A stretch of 64,000 nucleotides of DNA from Lentilitoribacter sp039986595 (GCA_039986595.1 JBDWQJ010000009.1:62001-126000), one strand, 5' to 3'; positions 16,765 to 25,999 are shown, numbered from the stretch's first letter. Translations and numbers: made by a program. Notes: generated from the sequence alone by a model not told the origin.

Positions 16765-16916
16765 CAGCGCCGTGCCGTGTATGAAGCGCCAATCATTGCG
16801 CATTGCAGGCATATTTCACTTCCTCTCATGGTTGTTTTGAGAAATATTTTCAAGAATGAGGCAAATCATCATTTCTCGCTCTTGTACATCACGATCAAAT
16901 ACTGCATCACTTGGGG

Positions 16917-19676
16917 ATGTTGGGACCAGAGGACAAAGCGCGTATAAAGATTGACCAGTTGCTAGAGGCTGCTGGCTGGCTATTGCAAGACCCTGATCAA
17001 CTGAACAGGAAGGCATCACTAGGCGTTGCTGTTCGCGAATTCCAACTCACAACTGGACCATGTGATTATCTGCTATTCGTGGATGGTAAAGCTGCGGGAG
17101 TTATCGAAGCCAAGAAGGAAGGTGTCACTCTCAGCGGTGTAGCTGATCAGTCTGACAAGTATATGGGTGGCCTTCCTGATCATTTAGCCAAGTGGGACGA
17201 TCTGCTCGTGTTCGATTATGAGAGCAGCAGCGAAGAGACTTATTTCAGAAACATGCGTGACCCGAAACCGCGCTCTCGAAAAGTTTTCGCTTTCCACAGG
17301 CCAGAGACACTGCATGATTGGCTGAAAGCGCCACGTACGCTCCGTGCAGGCTTAACAGACATGCCGCCACTCGATCCAACGGGCTTAAGAGATTGCCAGA
17401 TTGAAGCGATCCATGGCTTAGAAAAATCTTTGGCTGAAGATCAGCCAAGATCACTTATCCAGCTTGCCACTGGCGCTGGGAAGACCTTCACGGCCTGTTC
17501 GTTTTCGCATCGCCTTATCAAACATGCTGGCGCAAAACGCATCCTGTTCTTGGTTGATCGGAATAACCTTGGCGACCAGACGCTGAAGGAGTTTCAGAAC
17601 TTCCAGCCGCCCGGTACGGCAAACCGTTTCACCGACACATATATTGTCCAGCACTTAAGCACACCCCAAATCGATCCAGATGCCAAAGTGGTCATTACCA
17701 CCATTCAGCGGTTATTTGCCATGCTGAAGGGGAAAGACATCGATACTGAAGACGAAGAGGCATCTGCTTTCGAAACGTGGCAGTCCGAAGAAGGCGAAAT
17801 CCCACCAATAGAGTATAATCCGAAAATCCCAATCGAGATGTTCGACTTTATTGTCACTGATGAGTGCCACCGCTCAATCTATGGTCTATGGAGACAGGTG
17901 CTTGAATATTTCGATGCATCGATCATTGGCTTAACCGCAACGCCATCGAAACACACTCTCGGCTTCTTTAATAAAAATCTTGTCGCAGAATATCCGTATG
18001 AACGGTCGGTCGCTGATGGGGTCAATGTTGGCTACGAAGTCTATAGAATACGCACACGTGTCACCGAAGATGGGAGCAAAGTCGAAGTTGATGATGCTAA
18101 TTTTCAAGTTCCCGTGCGCGACAAACGCACTCGTGCCGTGCGATATCAAGAACTGGATGCTGATCTTGATTACACAGGTAAGGAACTCGACCGCTCAGTT
18201 GTTGCGCCGAACCAAATCCGTACAGTGTTGGAGGCTTACAAGGCTCGTGTTTTCACCGAACTCTTCCCAGACCGCACAGGCGATTGGCTGCCCAAGACGC
18301 TGATCTTTGCGAAGGACGACAACCACGCTGAAGAGATCGTGCTTGCTGTGCGCGAAGTATTCGGCGAAGGAAACGACTTTGCCAAGAAGATTACTTACAA
18401 CGCCAGCCAGAAGCCAAAGGAACTGATTAAGGCGTTCCGGGTCGATCCCTTCCCCCGTGTTGCTGTTACCGTTGATATGATTGCCACAGGCACGGACATC
18501 AAACCCGTCGAGGTGCTTATCTTTATGCGTGATGTGAAGTCAGAGGGCTATTACGAGCAAATGAAGGGTCGTGGCGTGCGCACCATTCCAGACGCTGACC
18601 TGAAGATGGTCACGCCGGACGCGCAAACAAAAACCCGCTTCGTACTCATCGATGCCGTGGGTGTGTCGGAAACCAAGAAGAATGCTTCCCAGCCTCTGGA
18701 GCGCAACAAGTCAGCTTCGTTCGACCAACTCATCGATCAGATCGCGCAGGGGCGACGCGACGAAGATGCATTGTCCAGTTTGGCGGGCCGCCTAGCTGCT
18801 CTTGATCGTAAATTGTCTGATGAAGATAGAAAAATGATCATAGAGGCCACCAGCGGCAAATCTCCACGAGACCTCGCCAATCAACTGCTTGATGCGATTG
18901 ATGTCGATAAACAGAACGAAGTGATCGAACAGACCCACGGCCCTGCCCCGACGCCAGAGCAGGAAGCCGAGACAATTGAGCGCCTAGTGGACGATGCGTG
19001 TGCACCATTTGATGCAGCGCCGGTGCGCAATCTGCTGAAAGAAATCAAACACCGCAACGATATTGTCATCGATGAAGTCACCACTGATGAGGTCCGTAGT
19101 GCTGGTTTTGACTTAAAACATGCTGAAGAACGCGTCACATCGTTCAAGAGTTTCATCGAAGAAAATAAAGACGAATTGACCGCGCTTCAGATTATCTACA
19201 ATCAGTCCTATGGGCGGAACCGCTTAACATACGCTGCGATTAAAGACCTAACGCGTGCGCTGACGGATCAGCCATATTATCTCACCACGGCTGACGTGTG
19301 GCAGGCATATAAGCGCCTAGATGCTTCCAAGGTCAAAGGTGCACCCGTCGATCAGCAACTAACCGAGATCATCAGCCTCATTCGATTTGCGCTGGGCTAT
19401 GACAATGTGCTTGAGCCATTCGCGGCGAAAGTCGAACAACGCTTCAACCTCTGGATTGGGCGAGAAAAGAAAGCGGGGCGCGAATATTCAACGGAGCAAA
19501 TGTCATGGCTTCGCTCCATCGCCAGCTTTATTGCTGCAAATGCCGAAATTGGTGCAAGTGACTTCATGGACATACCAAGCCTTTCTGATAAAGGTGGCGT
19601 CTTGAAAGCGCGAGAGTTATTCGGTTCTGATTTAAACCACGTGCTCGATGAGTTGCAGGGAGTATTGGTGGCGTAA
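16917..19676 (+). CDS. hsdR: Type I restriction endonuclease R subunit
   Basis: A 919-residue HsdR. The N-terminal PD-(D/E)xK nuclease shows D50 and E64-x-K66 ('CDYLLFVDG', 'GVIEAKKEG'). Two helicase domains follow with Walker A ATGAGKT at 184-190, a DECH box at 315-318 and 'IIGLTATPSK'; motif VI is in 'YEQMKGRGVRT'. The C-terminal part is of the EcoEI R type and should dock on the methylase complex. It translocates DNA and cleaves unmethylated foreign DNA. I chose ATG 16917; TTG 16911 is also possible and no clear ribosome site is seen. The stop overlaps the hsdS ATG (TAATG), indicating coupled translation. All key motifs look intact. Confidence 0.93.
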   Translation: MLGPEDKARIKIDQLLEAAGWLLQDPDQLNRKASLGVAVREFQLTTGPCDYLLFVDGKAAGVIEAKKEGVTLSGVADQSDKYMGGLPDHLAKWDDLLVFDYESSSEETYFRNMRDPKPRSRKVFAFHRPETLHDWLKAPRTLRAGLTDMPPLDPTGLRDCQIEAIHGLEKSLAEDQPRSLIQLATGAGKTFTACSFSHRLIKHAGAKRILFLVDRNNLGDQTLKEFQNFQPPGTANRFTDTYIVQHLSTPQIDPDAKVVITTIQRLFAMLKGKDIDTEDEEASAFETWQSEEGEIPPIEYNPKIPIEMFDFIVTDECHRSIYGLWRQVLEYFDASIIGLTATPSKHTLGFFNKNLVAEYPYERSVADGVNVGYEVYRIRTRVTEDGSKVEVDDANFQVPVRDKRTRAVRYQELDADLDYTGKELDRSVVAPNQIRTVLEAYKARVFTELFPDRTGDWLPKTLIFAKDDNHAEEIVLAVREVFGEGNDFAKKITYNASQKPKELIKAFRVDPFPRVAVTVDMIATGTDIKPVEVLIFMRDVKSEGYYEQMKGRGVRTIPDADLKMVTPDAQTKTRFVLIDAVGVSETKKNASQPLERNKSASFDQLIDQIAQGRRDEDALSSLAGRLAALDRKLSDEDRKMIIEATSGKSPRDLANQLLDAIDVDKQNEVIEQTHGPAPTPEQEAETIERLVDDACAPFDAAPVRNLLKEIKHRNDIVIDEVTTDEVRSAGFDLKHAEERVTSFKSFIEENKDELTALQIIYNQSYGRNRLTYAAIKDLTRALTDQPYYLTTADVWQAYKRLDASKVKGAPVDQQLTEIISLIRFALGYDNVLEPFAAKVEQRFNLWIGREKKAGREYSTEQMSWLRSIASFIAANAEIGASDFMDIPSLSDKGGVLKARELFGSDLNHVLDELQGVLVA

Positions 19677-21151
19677 TGAAATTAGACGACTTGCCCGTTG
19701 GTTGGGTAATGGCAAGCAATGATGAGCTTGGTGAATTCGTAAATGGCGCTGCATTCAAACCCGCAGATTGGGGGGATGAAGGCGTTCCTATCGTCAGAAT
19801 CCAAAACCTTACCAACCCAACGCGACAATATAACAAAACCCTGCGGAAGGTGGATGACCGCTACAATCTAGAAAACGGTGATATTCTGGTCAGTTGGTCA
19901 GCGACTCTCGATGTGTTCATTTGGAGCGGGCATCACGCATATGTGAATCAACACATATTCAAAGTTATTCCATCGCCAAATATGAATAAGCGTTTTATTT
20001 TCTATGCTTTAAAGTTGACTATCGCGGAATTGCTTAAGTCGGAGCATCTCCACGGCACTACGATGAAACATATAAACAGGAAACCATTCTTGGCTCATCC
20101 AGTGCCGATTCCGCCGCTCAATGAGCAACACCGGATTGCGGAAAAACTCGATACTTTATTTGCTCGACTCGAAAAGGGTGAAGAAGCTGTGCGGGCTGTT
20201 CAGAAGTCCCTCACCCTTTATCGACAGTCAGTTTTGAAAGCGGCTGTATCCGGTGCACTCACCGCCGACTGGCGCGCCGAACGCGCTGGCCAGTTGGAGC
20301 ATGGGGATGATCTTCTCAAATGCATTCTCAAGAAACGCCGCGAGAAATGGGAATGTCGAGGCAAGTATAAAGAGCCAACTGTACCGGACACATCCGATCT
20401 ACCAGATTTGCCGGAGGAGTGGGTTTGGGCGTCGGTTGATCAAATTGCAATGATAATGGGCGGATTGACCAAAAACGGAAAGAGAAAAGACTTACCTTTG
20501 ACTCGGCCAATGTTACGCGTAGCAAATGTCTATCAGAACCGCTTGGAACTGGATGATATCCATCAGTCTGGCGTTACAGAGACAGAGCTAAAGCGCGTTA
20601 CATTGGAAACCCGCGACATATTGGTCGTTGAAGGCAATGGCAGCAAAGACCAGATCGGACGCATGGCTGTTTGGTCAGATGAAATACCCAACGCGGTTCA
20701 TCAGAACCATCTGATTAAGATAAGGTTGCTGGAAAAAACACTGGCTGAATTCTTAGTCACTTGGTTCCAATCTGTATTAGGGAGGAAAGCTGTAGAGAAG
20801 GTAGCTTCGTCAACGTCGGGACTTTATACTCTCAGCATCAGCAAAATATCGGCAATGGTTGTACCCCTTCCAAGTGAAGATGAAGTCGATGCCATAATGA
20901 CTCAGGTTGGTGAAGCGCATTCAAAAGTTGACGTGTTGGAACGTTGGTGTGAAACGGAACTCAAACGCTCGGCGTCACTTCGCCAATCCATTCTAAAAGA
21001 TGCTTTCTCAGGAAAGCTGGTTGAGCAAAACCCAAATGACGAGCCTGCCAGTGAACTCCTTGCGCGTATCACAGCAGAGAAATCAACGAAGGCGAAGCCA
21101 GCCAAAAAAACATCCATGAAGAAAAAGACTGTGAGGAAGACTTCTGCATGA
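19676..21151 (+). CDS. hsdS: Type I restriction-modification specificity subunit S
   Basis: A 491-residue HsdS with two target recognition domains. TRD1 covers about residues 5-150, closed by the conserved helix 'LNEQHRIAEKLDTLFARLEKG'. TRD2 covers about 240-410 and ends in the C-terminal helix with 'SLRQSILKDAFSGKLVEQNP'. It recognises a bipartite DNA target for both HsdM and HsdR. The last about 20 residues are a lysine-rich tail ('KAKPAKKTSMKKK'), common in HsdS. It follows hsdR with a one-base overlap and precedes the TIR gene by about 40 bases. Which sequence it recognises cannot be read from the protein. Confidence 0.92.
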   Translation: MKLDDLPVGWVMASNDELGEFVNGAAFKPADWGDEGVPIVRIQNLTNPTRQYNKTLRKVDDRYNLENGDILVSWSATLDVFIWSGHHAYVNQHIFKVIPSPNMNKRFIFYALKLTIAELLKSEHLHGTTMKHINRKPFLAHPVPIPPLNEQHRIAEKLDTLFARLEKGEEAVRAVQKSLTLYRQSVLKAAVSGALTADWRAERAGQLEHGDDLLKCILKKRREKWECRGKYKEPTVPDTSDLPDLPEEWVWASVDQIAMIMGGLTKNGKRKDLPLTRPMLRVANVYQNRLELDDIHQSGVTETELKRVTLETRDILVVEGNGSKDQIGRMAVWSDEIPNAVHQNHLIKIRLLEKTLAEFLVTWFQSVLGRKAVEKVASSTSGLYTLSISKISAMVVPLPSEDEVDAIMTQVGEAHSKVDVLERWCETELKRSASLRQSILKDAFSGKLVEQNPNDEPASELLARITAEKSTKAKPAKKTSMKKKTVRKTSA

Positions 21152-21191
21152 GTGATGTTAAACTATTTCAGCAATGGTATGGAGCAATCTA

Positions 21192-22151
21192 ATGGCGGCC
21201 CGTGTATTCGTATCGTATTCGCACAAGGATGATAACTTAAGGGATGAACTTGAGGTTCAGTTGGCCATGCTCAAGCGTCAGGGCTTAATCGAAGTTTGGA
21301 ATGACAAACGTCTATTGGCTGGTGATCATCTGGATTGGACAATCAGTGAAGAACTGGACAAAGCTGATATCGTATTGTTGTTGATAAGCCCTGATTTCAT
21401 AGCCTCAGACTATTGTTACAAGATTGAAAAAGCGCGTGCTCTTCAGCGTCACGAAGAAGGAACTGCCCGCCTTATATCGGTTATCCTGCGCCCATGTGAC
21501 TGGACGCATACAGACTTAGCACAATATCTCGTTACGCCAACTGATGGAAAACCAGTTACACAATGGCCTGATCGGGATTTGGCATTTCTCGATGTATCAC
21601 AATCAATTCGAAGAGCAATTGAAGATATTGGAGAATTGCGAGAGCCGCAGGAGAGTCATAACTACATCGAACTCGAAACCAAGTCCCAGCCAGCCAACGA
21701 TTTACCGCGTTCATCAAATTTGCGTCTGAAGAAAGAATTCACAGACGCCGATAAAGATCGGTTTCTTGAAAAAACGTTTGAATATATGAACCGCTATTTT
21801 CAAGGCTCCCTTGCGGAACTAGAAGCACGCAATGAAGGTATTGAAGCACGATTTCGTAAGATCGATGAGAATGCATTTACCGCCATGATCTATCAGCATG
21901 GAAATAAGATCGGCGCTTGTGGAATACGACTGGGAGGCATGCTAGGCGCAGGCATCGCATATTCAAATGGTGATGATGCGCCAATGAACTCGATGAATGA
22001 AAACCTATCGGTAGGTCATGATGATCAGAAGCTTTTCCTAACGTATATGGGAATGGGGCACTTCGGTGGCGATAAGAATGAAAAACTCAGCGAAGAGGGA
22101 GCGGCCGAATATTACTGGTCCATGCTGATAGCTCCTTTGCAGGGGAATTAA
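21192..22151 (+). CDS. TIR domain protein encoded inside the hsd operon
   Basis: A 319-residue protein. Residues about 3-130 are a TIR domain of the bacterial TIR_2 type: 'ARVFVSYSHKDD' forms strand A and box 1, 'ADIVLLLISPDFIASDYC' forms strand D, and E79 in 'YCYKIEKARAL' lies where the catalytic glutamate of NAD-cleaving TIRs sits. A charged linker leads to a C-terminal domain (about 175-319, 'FLEKTFEYMNRYFQGSLAEL', 'GIRLGGMLGAGIAYSNGDD', 'EGAAEYYWSMLIAPL') of unknown function. I chose ATG 21192 because GGAG lies seven bases upstream; the frame is open from 21174. It lies between hsdS and hsdM, one base from the latter, so it must be co-expressed. It is likely an NAD-depleting or signalling effector tied to the R-M complex; this is inference. 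Confidence 0.85.
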   Translation: MAARVFVSYSHKDDNLRDELEVQLAMLKRQGLIEVWNDKRLLAGDHLDWTISEELDKADIVLLLISPDFIASDYCYKIEKARALQRHEEGTARLISVILRPCDWTHTDLAQYLVTPTDGKPVTQWPDRDLAFLDVSQSIRRAIEDIGELREPQESHNYIELETKSQPANDLPRSSNLRLKKEFTDADKDRFLEKTFEYMNRYFQGSLAELEARNEGIEARFRKIDENAFTAMIYQHGNKIGACGIRLGGMLGAGIAYSNGDDAPMNSMNENLSVGHDDQKLFLTYMGMGHFGGDKNEKLSEEGAAEYYWSMLIAPLQGN

Positions 22152-22152
22152 C

Positions 22153-23598
22153 ATGACTAACGAACAACTGGTCTCGAAGGTATGGAATTACGCGCATGTG
22201 TTGCGCGATCAGGGCATATCCTATGGCGATTACATCGAGCAGATCACTTATCTGCTGTTTCTCAAGATGGATCAGGAGCGTGTTGATCTCATTGGTGAAG
22301 CGACATCTGTTCCGCCAGAATGGAACTGGAGCCAGTTGGCTGGAAAATCTGGTGACGAGTTGGAGCTTCAATATCGGCACACGCTTGAGGAACTGGCCAA
22401 GTCCAGTGGCTTAATCGGCACCATCTTTCGTAAATCGCAGAACAAACTAAGTGATCCCGCCAAGCTGACGCGCATAGTATCGATGATCGATAGCGAAGGC
22501 CCATGGATTGGCATTGGTGTGGATGTTAAAGGTGAGATTTATGAAGGACTGCTTGAAAAGAATGCTTCAGAGGTTAAGTCTGGCGCTGGTCAATATTTTA
22601 CGCCACGCCCTGTCATTGAAGCTATCATCGAGTGTGTAAATCCAAGGATCGGTGAAACGGTTGTCGATCCTGCTTGTGGCACAGGTGGCTTCCTCCTGAC
22701 AGCATACGACCATATGAAAGGTCAAAGCCAAGACCGAGAGAAGCTGAAGACACTGCGCGAAGCCACATTCAATGGCGTGGACATTGTCGATGAAGTTGTT
22801 CGCCTCGCCGCCATGAACTTATATTTGCATGGTGTTGGTAACGACAGCAGCCCCGTCCATCAAGGAGATGCGTTGGCGGGCGACCCCGGTACGCGTTTTG
22901 ATGTTGTGATCACCAACCCACCATTTGGTAAGAAATCGAGTTACACTGTGGTGGGTGAAGATGGACAAGTTACCACAGAGCGTGAAAGCTATGAGCGCGA
23001 AGACTTCAAGTTCACAACATCGAACAAGCAGTTCAACTTTCTGCAACACATTCTGACAATCATGGAAGTGAATGGACGCGCAGGTGTGGTGTTGCCTGAC
23101 AACGTTCTCTTCGAGGCTGGGAGAGCCGGTGAAGGCATTCGTAAGCGCCTGTTGGAGGGATTTAACTTCCACACCCTTCTAAGATTACCGACTGGCATAT
23201 GGTACAGCCCGGGCGTGAAAGCGAATGTGCTGTTCTTCGATAAAAAGGCAGCCTCTAAGGACGCGCAGACAAAAGAACTTTGGGTCTATGACTACCGGAC
23301 CAATGTGCACAAGACGCTGAAGACAAAGAAGCTGGTCGCCAGCGATCTTGATGACTTCGTTCAATGTTATCGTGAGCGCAAGGAAACCGAACGGTTCCGC
23401 AAATTCACCTATGAGGAGCTTGTTGCAAGAGACAAGCTGAACATGGATATCTTTTGGCTTAAGGATGACAGCCTTGAAGACATCGACAACCTCCCTGAGC
23501 CGGATGTCATTGCCGCTGAGATCGTGGAAAACCTAGAAGCTGCATTGGAACAGTTTCGGAGCGTTGTGGACGAACTCGCACCTGATAATGCAGAATAG
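22153..23598 (+). CDS. hsdM: Type I restriction-modification DNA adenine methylase subunit
   Basis: A 481-residue HsdM. An N-terminal helical domain (about 1-135) is followed by the N6-adenine methylase fold. The AdoMet motif 'VDPACGTGGF' is at 171-180 and the catalytic NPPF at 255-258 ('VVITNPPFGKKS'). It methylates adenine in the HsdS target, protecting host DNA. AGGGGAA lies five bases before ATG 22153, and only one base separates it from the TIR gene. Placing hsdM last, after hsdR and hsdS, is unusual: many operons start with hsdM. It ends the unit; a 7-bp hairpin without a T run (23596-23615) follows the stop. Confidence 0.94.
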   Translation: MTNEQLVSKVWNYAHVLRDQGISYGDYIEQITYLLFLKMDQERVDLIGEATSVPPEWNWSQLAGKSGDELELQYRHTLEELAKSSGLIGTIFRKSQNKLSDPAKLTRIVSMIDSEGPWIGIGVDVKGEIYEGLLEKNASEVKSGAGQYFTPRPVIEAIIECVNPRIGETVVDPACGTGGFLLTAYDHMKGQSQDREKLKTLREATFNGVDIVDEVVRLAAMNLYLHGVGNDSSPVHQGDALAGDPGTRFDVVITNPPFGKKSSYTVVGEDGQVTTERESYEREDFKFTTSNKQFNFLQHILTIMEVNGRAGVVLPDNVLFEAGRAGEGIRKRLLEGFNFHTLLRLPTGIWYSPGVKANVLFFDKKAASKDAQTKELWVYDYRTNVHKTLKTKKLVASDLDDFVQCYRERKETERFRKFTYEELVARDKLNMDIFWLKDDSLEDIDNLPEPDVIAAEIVENLEAALEQFRSVVDELAPDNAE

Positions 23599-23666
23599 GC
23601 GCTGAGGCGCGCCTACTCATTATACACTTGCCACCGCTTCGCGACATTGATCTGCTTCGACTTCTG

Positions 23667-24200
23667 TTAGTGAGGCGATTTACGGTATGCCCAGTTCTGG
23701 GCAGCAAGGAACACGTCCGCAGCATATTGTTTTGGCAGATCATCGCAACAATGCTCGATCATTTCTTTGTCCTTCATCGTGTGCGGAGTGTCGCCTCCCA
23801 GAGCAATGATTTCACTGCACTTGGCAGGCACGATGTCAGCGCGGTGGACAAGCCCGTCACCCGTGTCTTCGACCTCAAGAACTTGGTGAATTTCAATATC
23901 GACATTCTTCTCATCAAATACCTTCACTACACGAAGACTGTAAATCCAGAACACGTCCTTTGAGAGAGGCCGTTTTTGAATCATTGCGTATACCTGATCT
24001 TCATGCCACTCGGTGAACCGGTGCTGTTCAGATTCCAAGTTGGCTGCGTTAATATCATACATGGTGGTTTGTCGCGCCGAATCGGCTTGACGACTGCGCC
24101 AGATTTTCCACCGCATCTGGCACAGTTGGTCACCAGCACCAAACATAAATTGATCAAGTCTTGTATCACTTGGCAAAGGGAAAAGATTAATATGTTCCAT
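23667..24200 (-). CDS. Hypothetical protein
   Basis: A 177-residue soluble protein that I do not recognise. It has no signal peptide or membrane segment, and is rich in Asp, Glu and His. It contains several cysteines, including 'HCCDDLP' near residue 152. The mid-part alternates strands and charged turns ('KDVFWIYSLRVVKVFDEKNVDIEIHQVLEVEDTGDG'; read as beta-rich). A GGAG ribosome site precedes the ATG by about eight bases. It is convergent with the hsd operon and downstream of the HUH-like gene on the same strand, separated by about 300 bases. It could be island cargo of any kind. Codon use looks coding, but confidence rests mainly on frame length and ribosome site. Confidence 0.5.
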   Translation of the reverse strand: MEHINLFPLPSDTRLDQFMFGAGDQLCQMRWKIWRSRQADSARQTTMYDINAANLESEQHRFTEWHEDQVYAMIQKRPLSKDVFWIYSLRVVKVFDEKNVDIEIHQVLEVEDTGDGLVHRADIVPAKCSEIIALGGDTPHTMKDKEMIEHCCDDLPKQYAADVFLAAQNWAYRKSPH

Positions 24201-24284
24201 GACGAGTTTCTCCTCTGTTTCATGGCCGGGGGATGGGACCCCAGTAGTTAAAATAACAAGCAGAAAGCACTGCTGCTAAAACAT

Positions 24285-24309
24285 CTAGATCAGGAACTCT
24301 CGAAGACAA
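24285..24309 (+). repeat. Imperfect direct repeat flanking the HUH-like gene (copy 1)
   Basis: This 25-base stretch (CTAGATC..GAACTC.CGAAG.CAA) matches 25975-25999 at 21 of 25 positions in the same orientation. The two copies bracket the HUH-like gene at 24498-25892. They could be origin, nick or terminal sites of a rolling-circle element; no function is shown. Confidence 0.4.
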
Positions 24310-24427
24310 GCCTATTTGAGAATTTATTTTCACGATCAGTTTTCGGTATCCCACCAAGGCGCTGCGCAATTGGCAAACCGCTACCGTTCGTGTGTCTACT
24401 CGCCTGAGCGGGTTCACGTTTCACAAT

Positions 24428-24457
24428 GAAAATGCCAACAATATATTGTTCATTTTC
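24428..24457. repeat. Large palindrome downstream of the HUH-like gene
   Basis: The core AACAATATATTGTT (24437-24450) is perfectly palindromic and is flanked by GAAAATG (24428-24434) and CATTTTC (24451-24457), with two unpaired C residues on one side. There is no T run, so it is not a standard terminator. It may be a cruciform, an operator, or a termination hairpin of a rolling-circle element. Confidence 0.45.
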
Positions 24458-24497
24458 CAGAAATTGACAAATCATGGCGCTGAAATCGCGCGCACTG

Positions 24498-25892
24498 CTA
24501 CGGCGGAACCAGTTGATGGTGCTGTTTAGTGGTATATTGGGATTGCGGGGTCAGAAACCCAGCATTTCCAGTACGTCTGGAGCAGTGGAATGGCGTCGAG
24601 TTACTATAGAGGTATATATAGGCTGTATTCCTCTTCTCAGCTTTAGCAGGCATATCGCTGTTATTTAACAGCCATGACGGAGAAAGCATGCAGTTGAGTA
24701 ACTCGTAGAGATACGATGAGAAACTTTTCTGTTCTTCATAGGACAAGCAACACAGAAACTGTATCACATTACGAATGAACTGATCATCGTGACGGGCACA
24801 GGATTGTTCAGACAATGATGCACAGATGTCTTTGATATCACTGACATGGGTAAACCACAGATACATGAACCGTCTGGAGTAATCGATATCATTCCATCGG
24901 TTAGCTACGCGCTTCTCAGTGAGTTCGTTAATGTAGGCATCGTATCGATCCATATTCTGGCATGTGATAGTCGAGACTGATCTACTGCCGTGTCGGATGA
25001 GCTTAGATCGACCATCCCAAGTGGAATCTAGTTCAACGTATTTTTCCAAAGCCTCGCCATTGCGCCTACCGCACTCCAGTTCGATCTTCTGTAAAGCGCA
25101 ATATTCACCATAGCCTTGGATGCCATGGGTGATCTCACCGTTGGCGTTGACTTTCTCCGTATGAGGCTTTCTGCAACACACACGGCTGTTACCGGGGAAT
25201 TCCTTGGCAAACACGTCACGAACGTCGTCACAGGGCATCTGAGGCTCGTACACAATGAAATGAGGATGAATCATTGCTACAATCTCATGATCGCGTTCAG
25301 CATACGCATATGAGATTGAAGTCTCATCAGCCGGGATCACATATTTCTTGCTATCAGCAAAGACCATCTTCATATCTAGGTAACCACGGATGATGGCATC
25401 GGGACTTAGCTGATCATAGCAGTGGCTGATACGTTCTTTGATATCACGTGCCACGATGCGAAGATCAGCATGATCATAAACATATGCTGCGTTGATTGTG
25501 CCTGCATGGATGAAACAAAGCGGCAGCCCGTCGAATGGCTCCAGAAGCTTCTGACCGCCACGCACTTGGAAATTAGATGAGTATTGACCGCCTTTGGACA
25601 TGGCTAAGTTCACATGACCATTGTTGACCGCGTTGACGGTGCTTACATGACGATTGCCAGTGCGTGTCTTGGCATTTGACTGTACCGGGCCATATTTGTT
25701 GTTATAGCGATGATAGAGCGATGCTGAATGATGATTGGCCAATACCTTCTGAACGGCATCGGTTTGGCTGTCCAGATTGCTCAGATAGGCAATCATAGCC
25801 TTCTTCTGATCCGTCAAAGAGCCACTACCCATAGCAATTGATAGTCTGTTCTGTTTGAACGCCACTGCTCTTTGCTGCGTATTCATCGCCAT
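24498..25892 (-). CDS. HUH-type replication or mobilization protein candidate
   Basis: A 464-residue protein without an obvious family name. The segment 'IIRGYLDMKMVF' (about 168-179) followed by 'AMIHPHFIVYEP' (H209-x-H211) resembles motifs 1-2 of rolling-circle Rep proteins, where a strand precedes a His-hydrophobic-His metal site. About 50 residues later 'GIQGYGEYCALQK' (Y261, Y264) could supply the nicking tyrosine. Spacing and order fit an HUH endonuclease, but the YxxK form is not exact. The N-terminal 110 residues are polar and unrecognised. Imperfect direct repeats flank the gene, and a small ribbon-helix-helix gene diverges from it, as often seen for relaxase or Rep loci. Alternatives include an unknown phage-like protein. 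ATG 25890 has a weak ribosome site; ATG 25884 is also possible. Confidence 0.5.
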   Translation of the reverse strand: MAMNTQQRAVAFKQNRLSIAMGSGSLTDQKKAMIAYLSNLDSQTDAVQKVLANHHSASLYHRYNNKYGPVQSNAKTRTGNRHVSTVNAVNNGHVNLAMSKGGQYSSNFQVRGGQKLLEPFDGLPLCFIHAGTINAAYVYDHADLRIVARDIKERISHCYDQLSPDAIIRGYLDMKMVFADSKKYVIPADETSISYAYAERDHEIVAMIHPHFIVYEPQMPCDDVRDVFAKEFPGNSRVCCRKPHTEKVNANGEITHGIQGYGEYCALQKIELECGRRNGEALEKYVELDSTWDGRSKLIRHGSRSVSTITCQNMDRYDAYINELTEKRVANRWNDIDYSRRFMYLWFTHVSDIKDICASLSEQSCARHDDQFIRNVIQFLCCLSYEEQKSFSSYLYELLNCMLSPSWLLNNSDMPAKAEKRNTAYIYLYSNSTPFHCSRRTGNAGFLTPQSQYTTKQHHQLVPP

Positions 25893-25974
25893 AAGTGTTG
25901 ATCCAAAGCTTCTGTTTCAGTGTACGCGCTGACATCCATCAGGCAGCCAGCACTCAATGTATTTACTTGAAAAG

Positions 25975-25999
25975 CTAGATCGCGAACTCCCGAAGTCAA
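25975..25999 (+). repeat. Imperfect direct repeat flanking the HUH-like gene (copy 2)
   Basis: The partner of 24285-24309 (21 of 25 bases identical, same orientation). It lies in the divergent promoter region between the HUH-like gene and the ribbon-helix-helix gene, where a Rep or relaxase would be expected to bind or nick. Confidence 0.4.

Noticed and set aside
21192..22151. Thoeris system
   Set aside because: A TIR protein is present, but no ThsA-like SLOG/SIR2 effector gene lies nearby; the partners are type I R-M genes instead.
24220..24475. Two overlapping minus-strand frames of about 60 codons
   Set aside because: They lack ribosome sites, overlap in different frames and have no recognisable protein pattern.
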